A stretch of 64,000 nucleotides of DNA from Streptomyces lichenis (GCF_023218175.1 NZ_JALPTH010000021.1:62001-126000); one strand, 5' to 3'. Counted from the stretch's first letter, positions 50,279 through 59,188 are shown. Numbers and translations are program-made. Notes: generated from the sequence alone by a model not told the origin.

Positions 50279-51675
50279 TGTCTTCGACCGAGCTGCCGGA
50301 AGCCCTCGCCGCCACCGTGGCCGGCCCGAGGGTGAGCGCGGTGCGGGTCGCGGAGGGGGAGCGGCTGCGCACCGTGACGCTGCCCGGTCTGACGCTCAAC
50401 GTGCGGGAACGCCCGTCGGACCGCACCGGACTGCCGCCCGCCCTCTACGTGCACGGCCTCGGCGGCTCGTCCCAGAACTGGTCGGCGCTGATGCCGCTGC
50501 TGGCGGACATCGTGGACGGCGAGGCCGTCGACCTGCCCGGTTTCGGTGACTCGCCCCCGCCGGACGACGGCGACTACTCGGTGACCGGTCACGCCCGGGC
50601 GGTGATCCGGCTGCTCGACGCGGGCGGCCGCGGGCCGGTCCATCTGATCGGCAACTCCCTGGGCGGCGCGGTCAGCACCCGGATCGCCGCGCTGCGGCCG
50701 GACCTGGTGCGCACTCTGACCCTGGTCTCCCCGGCGCTGCCCGAGATCCGCGTCCAGCGCGACACCTGGCCCACCGCCCTGCTCGCGGTGCCCGGCGCCG
50801 CCGCCCTGCTCACCCGGCTCACCAAGGGGTGGACCGCCGAGCAACGCGTCCGCGGGGTGACGGCCCTCTGCTACGGGGACCCGGGCCGGGTCACCGAGGA
50901 GGGCTTCCGCAACGCGGTGGAGGAGATGGAGCGCCGCCTCGCGCTCCCCTACTTCTGGGACGCCATGGCCCGCTCGACACGCGGTCTGGTCGACGCGTAC
51001 ACGCTCGGTGGCCAGCACGGGCTGTGGCGGCAGGCCGAGCGGGTGCTCGCCCCGACGCTGCTGGTGTACGGCGGCCGCGACCGGCTGATCTCGTTCCGGA
51101 TGGCGAGCCGGGCCGCCCGCGCCTTCCGCGACGCCCGGATGCTGACCCTCCCGGACGCGGGGCATGTGGCGATGATGGAGTACCCGGAGACCGTCGCCAC
51201 CGCGATACGGGAACTGATCCGCGAACGCGGCGGGGCCGGGCACGGCGAACGGGTCGGGGCCGGACACGGCGGTGCCGAACGGGCCGGGGCGCACGTGGGC
51301 GCCGGGGACGGCGAGGTCCGTACCGAGGACGGCCGGGACGACGAGGCCCGCACCGGGGGTGGCCGAGGCGGTGAGGCTCGTACCGAGGTCGGCCGGGGCG
51401 GCGGGGCCCGCACCGGGGGTGGCCGGGATGGCGAGGCTCGCACCGGGGGTGGCCAGGAGGGCGAGGCTCGCACCGGGGGTGGCCGGGACGGTGAGGCTCG
51501 TACCGAGGTCGGCCGGGGCGGCGAGGCCCGCATCGGGGGTGGCCGGGACGGTGAGGCTCGTACCGGGGGCGGCCGGGACGGCGAGGCCCGCACCGGGGAC
51601 GGCCAGGACGGTGACGGCCGCGAGAAGCAGGTCAACCTAGACGATGACGCCGGCGACGAAGGCAACGGGAGCTGA
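50278..51675 (+). CDS. Alpha/beta hydrolase with a tandem-repeat tail
   Basis: 465 residues. The catalytic domain (1-320) has YVHGLGGSSQNW, nucleophile Ser in LIGNSLGGAVSTR, acid in VYGGRDRLISF and His in DAGHVAMME, typical of the esterase/lipase family. Residues 346-445 are ten copies of a 10-residue unit close to EARTGGGRDG, highly charged and glycine-rich. A short acidic end (NLDDDAGDEGNGS) follows. The tail is likely disordered and is not needed for the fold. Confidence 0.87.
   Translation: MSSTELPEALAATVAGPRVSAVRVAEGERLRTVTLPGLTLNVRERPSDRTGLPPALYVHGLGGSSQNWSALMPLLADIVDGEAVDLPGFGDSPPPDDGDYSVTGHARAVIRLLDAGGRGPVHLIGNSLGGAVSTRIAALRPDLVRTLTLVSPALPEIRVQRDTWPTALLAVPGAAALLTRLTKGWTAEQRVRGVTALCYGDPGRVTEEGFRNAVEEMERRLALPYFWDAMARSTRGLVDAYTLGGQHGLWRQAERVLAPTLLVYGGRDRLISFRMASRAARAFRDARMLTLPDAGHVAMMEYPETVATAIRELIRERGGAGHGERVGAGHGGAERAGAHVGAGDGEVRTEDGRDDEARTGGGRGGEARTEVGRGGGARTGGGRDGEARTGGGQEGEARTGGGRDGEARTEVGRGGEARIGGGRDGEARTGGGRDGEARTGDGQDGDGREKQVNLDDDAGDEGNGS
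51313..51612 (+). repeat. 30-bp in-frame minisatellite, ten copies
   Basis: Ten contiguous 30-bp units (GAGGCTCGCACCGGGGGTGG then CCGGGACGGC and variants) with no spacers. Variants EVRTEDGRDD, EARTEVGRGG and EARIGGGRDG alternate with the major unit, a pattern of duplication with some homogenisation. Confidence 0.95.
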
Positions 51676-51683
51676 TCCGGGGC

Positions 51684-53174
51684 GTGGGACGACACAGCCG
51701 CAGGGGCGCCGCGCCCCAGGGCTCCGAACGGGCGCGGCGCGCTGAAGGCGCCGAGGCCGCAGCTTCGGGCGAGGCGGCCGAGCGCTCGGCCATGGGCCGT
51801 CGGCCCCGGGTGGCCGCCCCCGCGGCGCCCGCTCCCCAGGCACCGGAACCGCACCATCGGGGCGCCGGTCCGGAGTCCCACCCCGTGCGCGGCGGCCACC
51901 CGGAGGAGCGCGGCGCCGACGGGTACGGGACCAAGGAGTACAGGCGCGGCGGTGGCCGCTACGGCGACTGGCAGGCCGAGCCCCGTGACGGCGGTGCGAC
52001 CGGTGGCCGGCCGCGTGACGGTGGCGCGACCGAGGGAGGGCCGGCCGGCCAGGGGCCCGGGGGGCGGAGGGCGTCCGGCCAGGGGGCGTTGGGCTCGCGG
52101 CCGGGTGGCGGGGGCCGCAACCCCGGGCCGCGCCATGAGTACCTCGCCATCTTCGACGCCGGGCCGGTCGCCAGGCCCCTCGGCGGCCCCACCGGCGCCG
52201 TCCCCGCTTCCGGTTCCGGGGCCCGGGTCGCGGCCGGTGGCCCGCCCGGCCCGGAGGGCCCGGTCGCCGTGGCGAAGGACGGTCCGTCCGGCTCAGGCGG
52301 CGGCCTCGCGCGTACGCTCACCGGGATCGCGGCCGCCGCTGTCACCACCGTCCTGGCGATCGTCGTGGCCGGTCAGGTCACCGGCGCCGGACCGGACGGG
52401 CCCTCCTCCCGGGCGGCCGGGGTGAGTGCCGCACCCGGACTCGCCGACTCGGGGACGACCGAGGAGAACGGCAAGGGCGAGGCGGAGGGCAGCAGGAAGG
52501 GCCCCGGCGCCGACGGACCGGACGCGCGCTCCGGCCGGACGGACCGGTCCGAGGGCCGCGCCGCCCCGCCGCCGACCTACGCGCAGCTGATGGTGCGGCG
52601 GTTCCCGCTGGCCCCGAAGCTCAAGGGGTCGGGCGAGTTCGACGCCGTGCCCGGCCTCGACAAGGCACCCGGCAAAGGGCGGAAGATCCGCTACCGGATC
52701 GACGTCGAGAAGGGCCTCGGCCTGGACGCCGGACTGTTCGCCCGAGCCGCCCAGGAGACGCTGAACGACAACCGCAGCTGGGCGCACGGCGGCGCGATGA
52801 CGTTCGAGCGGATCTCCAGCGGACGTCCCGACTTCGTGCTCACCCTCGCCAGTCCCGGCACCACCGCCTTCTGGTGCGCCAAGTCCGAGCTCGACATCAC
52901 CGAGCAGAACGTCTCCTGCGACTCCGCCCGGACCGACCGGGTCATGATCAACGCCTACCGCTGGGCCCAGGGTTCCCAGACCTTCGGGCCGGCCGCGATG
53001 CTGCCCTACCGGCAGATGCTCATCAACCACGAGGTCGGGCACCGGCTCGGGCACGGCCACGTCAACTGCTCGACCGAGGGGTCCCTCGCCCCGGTGATGC
53101 AGCAGCAGACGAAGTCGCTCGACATCGGGGGCGTGAAGTGCCGCGCCAACCCCTGGGCGTTTCCCGACGGCTGA
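51684..53174 (+). CDS. DUF3152 membrane-anchored putative zinc metalloprotease
   Basis: 496 residues from GTG 51684. The N-terminal 210 residues are Gly/Arg/Pro-rich and disordered, followed by one TM (ALTGI-type, GIAAAAVTTVLAIVVAGQV) and the DUF3152 domain. The active-site motif NHEVGHRLGHGHVNC gives HExxHxxGxxH of metzincin type with an adjacent Cys. Further Cys (FWCAKSEL, NVSCDS, VKCRAN) probably form disulfides outside. It matches Rv3207c beside moeZ. Target unknown. Confidence 0.87.
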   Translation: MGRHSRRGAAPQGSERARRAEGAEAAASGEAAERSAMGRRPRVAAPAAPAPQAPEPHHRGAGPESHPVRGGHPEERGADGYGTKEYRRGGGRYGDWQAEPRDGGATGGRPRDGGATEGGPAGQGPGGRRASGQGALGSRPGGGGRNPGPRHEYLAIFDAGPVARPLGGPTGAVPASGSGARVAAGGPPGPEGPVAVAKDGPSGSGGGLARTLTGIAAAAVTTVLAIVVAGQVTGAGPDGPSSRAAGVSAAPGLADSGTTEENGKGEAEGSRKGPGADGPDARSGRTDRSEGRAAPPPTYAQLMVRRFPLAPKLKGSGEFDAVPGLDKAPGKGRKIRYRIDVEKGLGLDAGLFARAAQETLNDNRSWAHGGAMTFERISSGRPDFVLTLASPGTTAFWCAKSELDITEQNVSCDSARTDRVMINAYRWAQGSQTFGPAAMLPYRQMLINHEVGHRLGHGHVNCSTEGSLAPVMQQQTKSLDIGGVKCRANPWAFPDG

Positions 53175-53737
53175 GGTCCTTGCCCGCCGTCCCGTCCCGT
53201 CCCGGGTGACTGCGGTGCGCGCCGGTGTGCGCACCGCGGCCGTGCGGAGTGCGCCTCGGTGGTGCGCCGGGCGGACGTTTTCGCGCCGCGCGCCCCTCTC
53301 TCGCCTCACGCGCTCTGAATGGCCGGCCCGGTCGGCAGGGAATTCGCCTTTCACCGGCTGATTCCGGCCGATCCGGATGGTGCCCACACTGCCGTCCGGA
53401 ACATCGGAGCAGGCCTTTCCGGAACGCGGAATGACCTCCGGGCGGTTGCGCCAAGTCCGGATCGCCGCTGGACAGCGACGGTATTCGACCGATCAACTGG
53501 CCTATTGAGAACGTCTGTTGACCCCTTCTATCCGAAGGCTCGGTCATATTCGGACCGTTCCCGCCCTAGCGCTTCGAAACGCCCGGCGCGGTCGAAAGTT
53601 ACGAGTATTCACCCCTTCCGGTGGCGCGACGGACAACCGTCCATCGCGCCACCCGCGCTTCCGCTTACGTTCATCCCGCCGCCGGTCAGCGCACCCCAAC
53701 GGTGCCGACCGCAGGCAGAAGGGGATGGGGGTGTGCT
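53175..53737. other. Non-coding gap of 563 bp upstream of the Pel-like operon
   Basis: The first 65 bp hold the terminator below. The rest has no credible ORF. Base composition drops around 53490-53560, where TTGACC (53518-53523) precedes CATATT (53545-53550) with a 21-base spacing, longer than ideal; treat as a weak promoter candidate. From there to the GTG at 53738 would be a leader of about 180 nt. Confidence 0.5.
53213..53238 (+). terminator. Hairpin after the DUF3152 gene
   Basis: GCGGTGCGC and GCGCACCGC are perfect nine-base arms around an eight-base loop, 39 bases after the stop. Confidence 0.6.
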
Positions 53738-55528
53738 GTGCGGATCGGACTGCTCACGGAGGGCGGATACCCGTACGCGAAGGGGGAGTCCGCGCTCTGG
53801 TGCGACCGGCTCGTGCGCGGGCTCGCGCAGCACGAGTACGACGTCTACGCGCTGGGTCGCACCCCCCGCCAGGAGCGTGCCGGCCGGCTGCCGGCGGCGC
53901 CCGCCGTACGGTCGGTCCGGACGATGGCGCTGTGGACCCCCGCCGAGGACGGCCCCGGAAACGGCCGCTCCTACGGCCGGCGCGAGCGCCGCCGGTACGT
54001 CGGATGCCTGGCCGAGCTGGCCGCCGGTGTGTGCGGGGACGGGCCGGAGCACGGCGGCGCCGACGCCGGCAACACCTTCGCCACGGGGCTGTACGGACTG
54101 GCCGACCTCCTCCGGGCGCACGGTGCCCCACCCGCCGCCCTGCGGTCCGAGGCCGCCGTCCGCGCCCTGGAGGCCGCCTGCCGTGCGCCCGGCGCACGCC
54201 GGGGCGTACGGCAGGCCACCCTGCGGGATCACCTCGCGTTCTCGGACTGGCTGGAGCGCGCACTGCGCCCGCTGGTCCCGGACTGGTACGGGCCGGACGC
54301 CCTGGGCGCCGCCGACCTCTGCCATGCCGTCTCCGGCGGCCTCGCCGCCCTCCCCGGACTGCTGGCCAAACGCTTCTTCGGAGTGCCGCTGCTGCTCACC
54401 GAGTACGGCGTGCACATCCGGTCGCACTATCTGACGACCGCCGGCGCCCCGCTCAGCGCCCCTCTGCGCGCCCTGCTCGCCGCGTTCCACGGGCGGCTCG
54501 CCACCGAGGTGTACCGCCAGGCCGCCGTCATCACCCACGGCAATGCCCATGCCCGGCGCTGGCAGCAGCGGTGCGGCGCCGACCCCGTCCGGCTGCGCAC
54601 CATCCACCCGGGGCTGGACGCCCACCGGTTCGCCGCCGTCGGGGAGGCGGGGGACACCGGTGACCCGTACACCCTGGTGTGGGTCGGCCGCGCCGAACCC
54701 GCCAAGGACCTGGTCGGCCTGCTGCACGCCTTCGCGGCCGTGCACCGCGAGGAGCCCCGGGCGCGGCTCCGTATCGTCCACGCGCCCCCCTCGCCCCGCG
54801 AACCCGCCGACTACCTCGCCCACTGCCGGACCACCGCCACCCGGCTCTTCCCCACCCGGCTCTTCCCCACCCGGCTCTTCCCCACCTGGCCCGGCCCCGG
54901 CACCGGGCCGATGGGCCAGGGGGCGCCGGCCTTCCCGGTGACCTTCGAGGAGGTCGGCGGCCCGAGTGCCCCCGACCGGACCGGCGCCTACGCCGACGGC
55001 GCCGTCACCGTGCTGTCCAGCGTCGTCGAGGGGTTCCCGGCCGGGCTGGTCGAGGCGATGCTCTGCGGCCGTGCCACCGTCTCCACGGACGTCGGCGCGG
55101 TGGTCGAGGTCGTCGGGGGCACCGGACTGGTGGTGCCCCCGCGCAACCCGCAGGCGCTCGCCGCCGCCTGCCTGGCGCTGCTGCGCGACCCCGCCCGCCG
55201 GGCGCGCCTGGGCGCCGCGGCCCGCGCCCGCGCGCTGGAGCTGTTCACCGTGGAGCAGAACCTCTCCGCCTTCCACGGGCTCTATCTGGAGCTGATGTCG
55301 CGTGCCCCGGTACGCCGCGACCGGGACGGCACGGCCGCCGACGGCACCCCGCTGCCGTTCGCCCACCCAGCCGAGGCATACCTCCCCGGACGCTGGACCG
55401 GCCGCCTCGACCGCGCGCCTGCCCCCGTCCCCGCCGGGCTCGGCCCTCCGGTCGGCGCGGGCGCGACGAGCGGCACCCGCCCTCACCGCGACACGGACAG
55501 CGGCGGAATCGGGAGCGGCGATGCCTGA
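53738..55528 (+). CDS. PelF-type glycosyltransferase (DUF3492 plus GT4)
   Basis: 596 residues from GTG 53738. The start RIGLLTEGGYPYAKGESALW matches the DUF3492 N-terminal signature of PelF (EGTYPYVRGGVSSW). LLTEYGVHIRSHYL and ITHGNAHARRWQQ follow, then a GT-B C-terminal domain with RTIHPGLDAHRF, VWVGRAEPAKDLVGLL and the nucleotide-binding SSVVEGFPAGLVEAMLCGRA. PelF uses UDP-sugar to build Pel, a GalNAc/GlcNAc polymer. The last 70 residues are Pro/Gly-rich. It overlaps the next gene by 8 bp. Confidence 0.88.
   Translation: MRIGLLTEGGYPYAKGESALWCDRLVRGLAQHEYDVYALGRTPRQERAGRLPAAPAVRSVRTMALWTPAEDGPGNGRSYGRRERRRYVGCLAELAAGVCGDGPEHGGADAGNTFATGLYGLADLLRAHGAPPAALRSEAAVRALEAACRAPGARRGVRQATLRDHLAFSDWLERALRPLVPDWYGPDALGAADLCHAVSGGLAALPGLLAKRFFGVPLLLTEYGVHIRSHYLTTAGAPLSAPLRALLAAFHGRLATEVYRQAAVITHGNAHARRWQQRCGADPVRLRTIHPGLDAHRFAAVGEAGDTGDPYTLVWVGRAEPAKDLVGLLHAFAAVHREEPRARLRIVHAPPSPREPADYLAHCRTTATRLFPTRLFPTRLFPTWPGPGTGPMGQGAPAFPVTFEEVGGPSAPDRTGAYADGAVTVLSSVVEGFPAGLVEAMLCGRATVSTDVGAVVEVVGGTGLVVPPRNPQALAAACLALLRDPARRARLGAAARARALELFTVEQNLSAFHGLYLELMSRAPVRRDRDGTAADGTPLPFAHPAEAYLPGRWTGRLDRAPAPVPAGLGPPVGAGATSGTRPHRDTDSGGIGSGDA
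54839..54883 (+). repeat. 15-bp in-frame triplication in the glycosyltransferase gene
   Basis: Three exact copies of ACCCGGCTCTTCCCC encode TRLFP three times, in a linker between the DUF3492 and the late GT4 part. The length is a multiple of three. Confidence 0.95.
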
Positions 55529-57020
55529 CAGCGGCCCCCACCATGACCCCGCCCGCGAGGAGGCCGCCGACGGTCCACCGGCCGAAGGCCTCCGCTCCGC
55601 CGCAGCGCCCGTCCTGGCAGCGCGGCAGGGCGGTGACCCCGTCAAGGCGCTGCTGCACCGCCACCGGGCGCTGTGCGAACGGGCCGTCGACCCCTTGGAG
55701 ATCGCCGCCGCCCTGGAGGCCCACGGCGTCACCGACCGCATCGCCGCCTCGTTCCGGCACCGGGACGTCTTCTCCCTCGCCGAGGAGCTGTACGCCCGGA
55801 CGCCCAGGTCGGACGACGAGCACCTCGCCCACCCACGAGCCACCGGTACCGGACACCCCGGCCGCGGGTCCGACGGCGACCCACACACCAGCAGCCGGCC
55901 TGTCCCCGGGACCGGCACCCGGCCCCTCCGCAGCGACCGGGCCCGCGAGGGTGCCCAACCTGCCGACCGACCGCCGGTACGCGGCCCGCACGGGAGCGCC
56001 GGACCAAGGGGTGCGGCAGCCGAGCGGGCCCCCGAGGACGGAACCGGCCGGCCCGTCCCGGCGGAGGAGATAGCCCGGCGAGCCGGGCGCCCCCTGGTGT
56101 GGGCACCGCTCACCCTCCTGCCGGGCGCCGCCGTCGGACTGACCCTCGCGGGGCTCGCCGCGACCACCGGCCCGGCGCGGTTCGCCGTCGGCGCGGCCGG
56201 GACGGTGGCCGCCGCCGGGGCGCTCGCCGGCTGCCTCCGCCACGGCCCGCTCCGGGCGGCGCGGCGCACCCGCGCGGCCGGCCCCGCCCTGGTCCGGGCC
56301 CTGTCCGCCGTCCGCACCCCTCTGTGGTGCATCGTGCTTCTCGGCTGTCTGCTGCTGGACGCCGTCCCCGACCACGATCTGGGCCTCACCTGGAGCCTCG
56401 CCGCTCTCACCGCCGAGCCCGACCGGACCGGCGTACCGCTCCACCCCCTCTCCGTCGGCGCACCCGCGACGCTCCTCGCCCTGGCGCTGGCGGTGGCGCC
56501 CGCGGCCTGGTGCGCGCACCTCTTCTCCGTACGGGCCCGGCGGGGGCTGGCCGCCAGTCGCCGCCTCGCCGACTTCGCCGCCGGTGCCCGACCGCTGCTG
56601 CTCGGCGCCGTCGCCCTGTTCACCGTGCTGCTCGCCGCGCTCACCGCGACCACCGGCACCGTCCTCGGCGACGGCCCCCGAGGCGCGGCGCTGATCGGCT
56701 GCCTCGCCCTCGGCACCCTGTTCTTCCTGGCCCGTCTGCTCACCGCCCATGGCTTCGCCCGGACCGCGGGCAGCGCGCTGTTCGCCGCCTGTGCCGCATG
56801 GACGCTCGCCCTCGCCGCGGAGCAGGCGGCCCGCGTCCCGGGACTCGGCCGGCTCGACGCCCCGAGGCGCGCCCTCGCCGACCTCTGCGGGCCGGGCGCG
56901 GTGACCGTGCTGGTCTGCGGGGCGGCCGCGCTCGCCCTGCTGGTCCGCGCCTGCGCCCTGCTGACCCGGGCCTCCACCCATGCCGTCGACTGGCCGGCTC
57001 CCGCCCATGCCGGCGGCTGA
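55521..57020 (+). CDS. Polytopic membrane protein of the Pel-like operon
   Basis: 499 residues from ATG 55521. A hydrophilic N-terminal 185 residues include a helical segment (LHRHRALCERAVDPLEIAAA, GVTDRIAASFRHRDVFSLAE) of unknown type. Eight hydrophobic helices follow, for example RPLVWAPLTLLPGAAVGLTL and ATLLALALAVAPAAWCAHLF. Its position after the PelF-like gene recalls PelG, a 12-TM flippase-like partner, but the helix count and sequence do not establish this. Membrane partner of polymer synthesis is the working idea. Confidence 0.8.
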   Translation: MPDSGPHHDPAREEAADGPPAEGLRSAAAPVLAARQGGDPVKALLHRHRALCERAVDPLEIAAALEAHGVTDRIAASFRHRDVFSLAEELYARTPRSDDEHLAHPRATGTGHPGRGSDGDPHTSSRPVPGTGTRPLRSDRAREGAQPADRPPVRGPHGSAGPRGAAAERAPEDGTGRPVPAEEIARRAGRPLVWAPLTLLPGAAVGLTLAGLAATTGPARFAVGAAGTVAAAGALAGCLRHGPLRAARRTRAAGPALVRALSAVRTPLWCIVLLGCLLLDAVPDHDLGLTWSLAALTAEPDRTGVPLHPLSVGAPATLLALALAVAPAAWCAHLFSVRARRGLAASRRLADFAAGARPLLLGAVALFTVLLAALTATTGTVLGDGPRGAALIGCLALGTLFFLARLLTAHGFARTAGSALFAACAAWTLALAAEQAARVPGLGRLDAPRRALADLCGPGAVTVLVCGAAALALLVRACALLTRASTHAVDWPAPAHAGG

Positions 57021-57164
57021 CCTCCCCTCCGGGCCGCGCCCCGTCCCCGGGACGCGCCCTTCCGGCCATCCGGACCGGCACCCCTCCCCTCGGAGGCGGC
57101 CCCCGCCACCTCCCTCCCTCCCCCTACCACTCCCCGACACCCAGGACGCAAGGAGACGACGACC

Positions 57165-57215
57165 ATGACCGCCACCGCCGCCAAGCCCGGCCTTCGCGAA
57201 GGAGGCGCACGATGA
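57165..57215 (+). CDS. 16-residue upstream ORF overlapping the epimerase start
   Basis: MTATAAKPGLREGGAR. It has its own SD AAGGAG and its TGA overlaps the epimerase ATG as ATGA. It may be a translated leader that couples or regulates the epimerase. Too short to judge by coding statistics. Confidence 0.4.
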   Translation: MTATAAKPGLREGGAR

Positions 57216-58294
57216 GGGTGCTGCTGCTCGGCGCCAACGGATTCCTCGGCCGCTTCGTCGCCGACCGGCTGCTCGCCGACCCGGCCGTCCACCTCACGGC
57301 CCTGGGCCGGGGCGACGACGCCGACGTACGGTTCGACCTCGCCGGAGGGAGCCCGGGTGCCCTCACCCGCTTCCTGGACGCCGTCCACCCCGGGGTGGTC
57401 GTCAACTGCGCCGGGGCCACCCGGGGCGGAGCCCGCGAGCTGACCCGGCACAACACGGTCGCCGTGGCCACCGTCTGCGAGGCGTTGCGCCGCAGCACCT
57501 GCCAGGCCCGCCTGGTCCAGGTCGGCTGCGCCTCCGAGTACGGGCCCTCGCAACCCGGTTCGTCCACGGCCGAGGACGCGGTGCCGCGCCCCGGCGGGCC
57601 GTATGGAGTGTCCAAACTGGCCGCCACCGAACTGGTCCTCGGCTCCGGACTGGACGCCGTCGTACTGCGGGTGTTCTCCCCGGTGGGCCCCGGCACCCCG
57701 GCCGGATCCCCCCTCGGCCGGCTCGCCGAGGCGCTGCGCCGGGCCATCCAGAACGGCGACGGCGAGCTGAAGCTGGGCGGCCTCGGGGTCCAGCGCGACT
57801 TCGTGGACGTCCGGGATGTGGCGCGCGCGGTGCACGCCGCCTCGCTGTCGGCGGCCCAGGGCGTCATCAACATCGGCACCGGACGGGCCGTACGGCTGCG
57901 GGACGCCGCCGCGGTACTGGCCAGGGTCGCCGGATACCCCGGCAACCTCCATGAGGTGGACGTACCGCCGAACCGGCCGCTCATCGGTGTGCAGCGCGGC
58001 GAGGGCGGCCCGGCACGCGGCGCCGACGCCGGTCTGGTGCGCGGCGCCGACGCCACTGTGCTGCGCGGCGCCGACGGAGGCCTCCTGCGCGGCGGCGACG
58101 GCGGCCTCGGGCGGGGTGGCGACGGCGCCCCGGACCTCCCGCAGCCGGGGCCCTCCTCCCCGTACCCCGACGGCTGCGGCAGCTGGCAGCAGGCCGATGT
58201 GCGCACCGCCCGCGACCGGCTCGGTTGGCGGCCCCGGATCAACCTGGAGGAGTCGCTCGCCGACATCTGGATGGAGGCGGCATGCCGCATCTGA
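57212..58294 (+). CDS. NAD-dependent epimerase/dehydratase (extended SDR)
   Basis: 360 residues from ATG 57212 with SD GAAGGAGG. Rossmann motif RVLLLGANGFLGRFVAD, active site Tyr-x3-Lys in YGVSKLAATEL, and GVQRDFVDVRDVARAVH typical of sugar epimerases. Residues 269-305 are a Gly/Arg/Asp repeat insertion (RGADAGLV units). In the Pel system PelX is a UDP-GlcNAc C4-epimerase supplying UDP-GalNAc; this gene could fill that role. Overlaps the next gene by 13 bp. Confidence 0.88.
   Translation: MRVLLLGANGFLGRFVADRLLADPAVHLTALGRGDDADVRFDLAGGSPGALTRFLDAVHPGVVVNCAGATRGGARELTRHNTVAVATVCEALRRSTCQARLVQVGCASEYGPSQPGSSTAEDAVPRPGGPYGVSKLAATELVLGSGLDAVVLRVFSPVGPGTPAGSPLGRLAEALRRAIQNGDGELKLGGLGVQRDFVDVRDVARAVHAASLSAAQGVINIGTGRAVRLRDAAAVLARVAGYPGNLHEVDVPPNRPLIGVQRGEGGPARGADAGLVRGADATVLRGADGGLLRGGDGGLGRGGDGAPDLPQPGPSSPYPDGCGSWQQADVRTARDRLGWRPRINLEESLADIWMEAACRI
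58016..58126 (+). repeat. 24-bp in-frame repeat in the epimerase gene, about 4.6 copies
   Basis: Units start at 58016, 58040, 58064, 58088 and 58112, encoding RGADAGLV, RGADATVL, RGADGGLL, RGGDGGLG and RGGDG. They lie between the last Rossmann elements and the conserved C-terminal DVRTARDRLGW. Confidence 0.92.
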
Positions 58295-59127
58295 CCCGGA
58301 CCGGTGCCCCGCTTGCCGCAACCGGGGCCGACCGGCTCGGCTTCGGTGTGCCGGGGTACGCGCATCCGCTGCTCGCCCCCGTCGAGTGGGCGGAGCTCAC
58401 CCGCCCCGGGGTGCCGCTGCACTGGGCGGTGCTCAATGTGGCCGACGGGCCGGGCGCCCGGCCCGATCCGCACTGCCTGGAGGCGGCCGGCCGGCTGCGC
58501 AACGGGGGCGTGCGGGTCCTGGGCCACATCGATCTGGCGTATGGCGCGCGTCCGTTCGCGGAGGCCGTGTCCGACGCCCAGCGGTTCGCGGACTGGTACC
58601 GGGTGGACGGCTACCTGCTGGACCGCTGCCCGCCGGACCGGGAGCGGCTCGCGTCCGTGCGGCGCACCGCGGCCACCCTGGAGGCGGTGCTCGACGGGGC
58701 CGACGGCTGCCATCTGGTGCTGGGCCACGGCGTCCACCCCGATCCGGGGTACGCCGAGGTCGCCGACCAACTGGTCACCTTCCGGGGGCGCTGGGCCGAC
58801 TACCGCTGGTCGCAGGCGGCCCCGTGGACGGCCGACCATCCACCGGAGCGCTTTGTCCACCTGGTGCACGGCGTACCGCGCACCCACCTGGAGGAGGCGG
58901 TGCGGATCGCGCGCTGGCAGGGGGCGGGCACCATCTTCTTCACCGACCGCACTCCGGGGCCGCCACCGGCGGTCGGCTCCGAGGCCGACCTGACCGGACC
59001 GGCAGCCGGCGGCAGAGGTTCTTACGCCCAGGTCAGCGGACGAATCGGAGGAAACGCCGCATTCGAGGCGCTGCCCGGCTACTGGGACGAAATCGTCTCG
59101 CGCATCGGACCAGGTGTCTCGGAATGA
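58282..59127 (+). CDS. Spherulation-specific family 4 protein (spherulin 4/GH135-like)
   Basis: 281 residues from ATG 58282 (SD GGAGG). LGFGVPGYAHPLLAPVEW, HWAVLNVADGPG, RVLGHIDLAYGARPF and GYLLDRCP follow the (beta/alpha)8 spherulin-4 pattern, with likely acidic residues at the D of HIDLAYG and of GYLLDR. Related Sph3 enzymes (GH135) cleave galactosaminogalactan, chemically close to Pel, which supports a polymer-processing role. No signal peptide is evident, which is odd for an exported hydrolase. Confidence 0.85.
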   Translation: MPHLTRTGAPLAATGADRLGFGVPGYAHPLLAPVEWAELTRPGVPLHWAVLNVADGPGARPDPHCLEAAGRLRNGGVRVLGHIDLAYGARPFAEAVSDAQRFADWYRVDGYLLDRCPPDRERLASVRRTAATLEAVLDGADGCHLVLGHGVHPDPGYAEVADQLVTFRGRWADYRWSQAAPWTADHPPERFVHLVHGVPRTHLEEAVRIARWQGAGTIFFTDRTPGPPPAVGSEADLTGPAAGGRGSYAQVSGRIGGNAAFEALPGYWDEIVSRIGPGVSE

Positions 59128-59188
59128 GGAGCGCCGTGGCAGTGTTACGGAGAGACAACCGTACTGACTACCGACCAACGGAGTCCCC

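Noticed and set aside
51313..51612. CRISPR array
   Set aside because: The 30-bp units are contiguous without spacers and are in frame inside a protein gene.
55521..57020. Assigning the membrane protein as PelG
   Set aside because: Only eight hydrophobic helices are apparent and the long N-terminal region has no PelG feature; position alone is insufficient.
53609..58321. A 1570-residue minus-strand open frame across the Pel-like operon
   Set aside because: It is an antisense shadow produced by high GC bias; the plus-strand genes have clear domains, SD sites and coupled junctions, and the antisense translation is Arg/Gly/Ala-rich without motifs.
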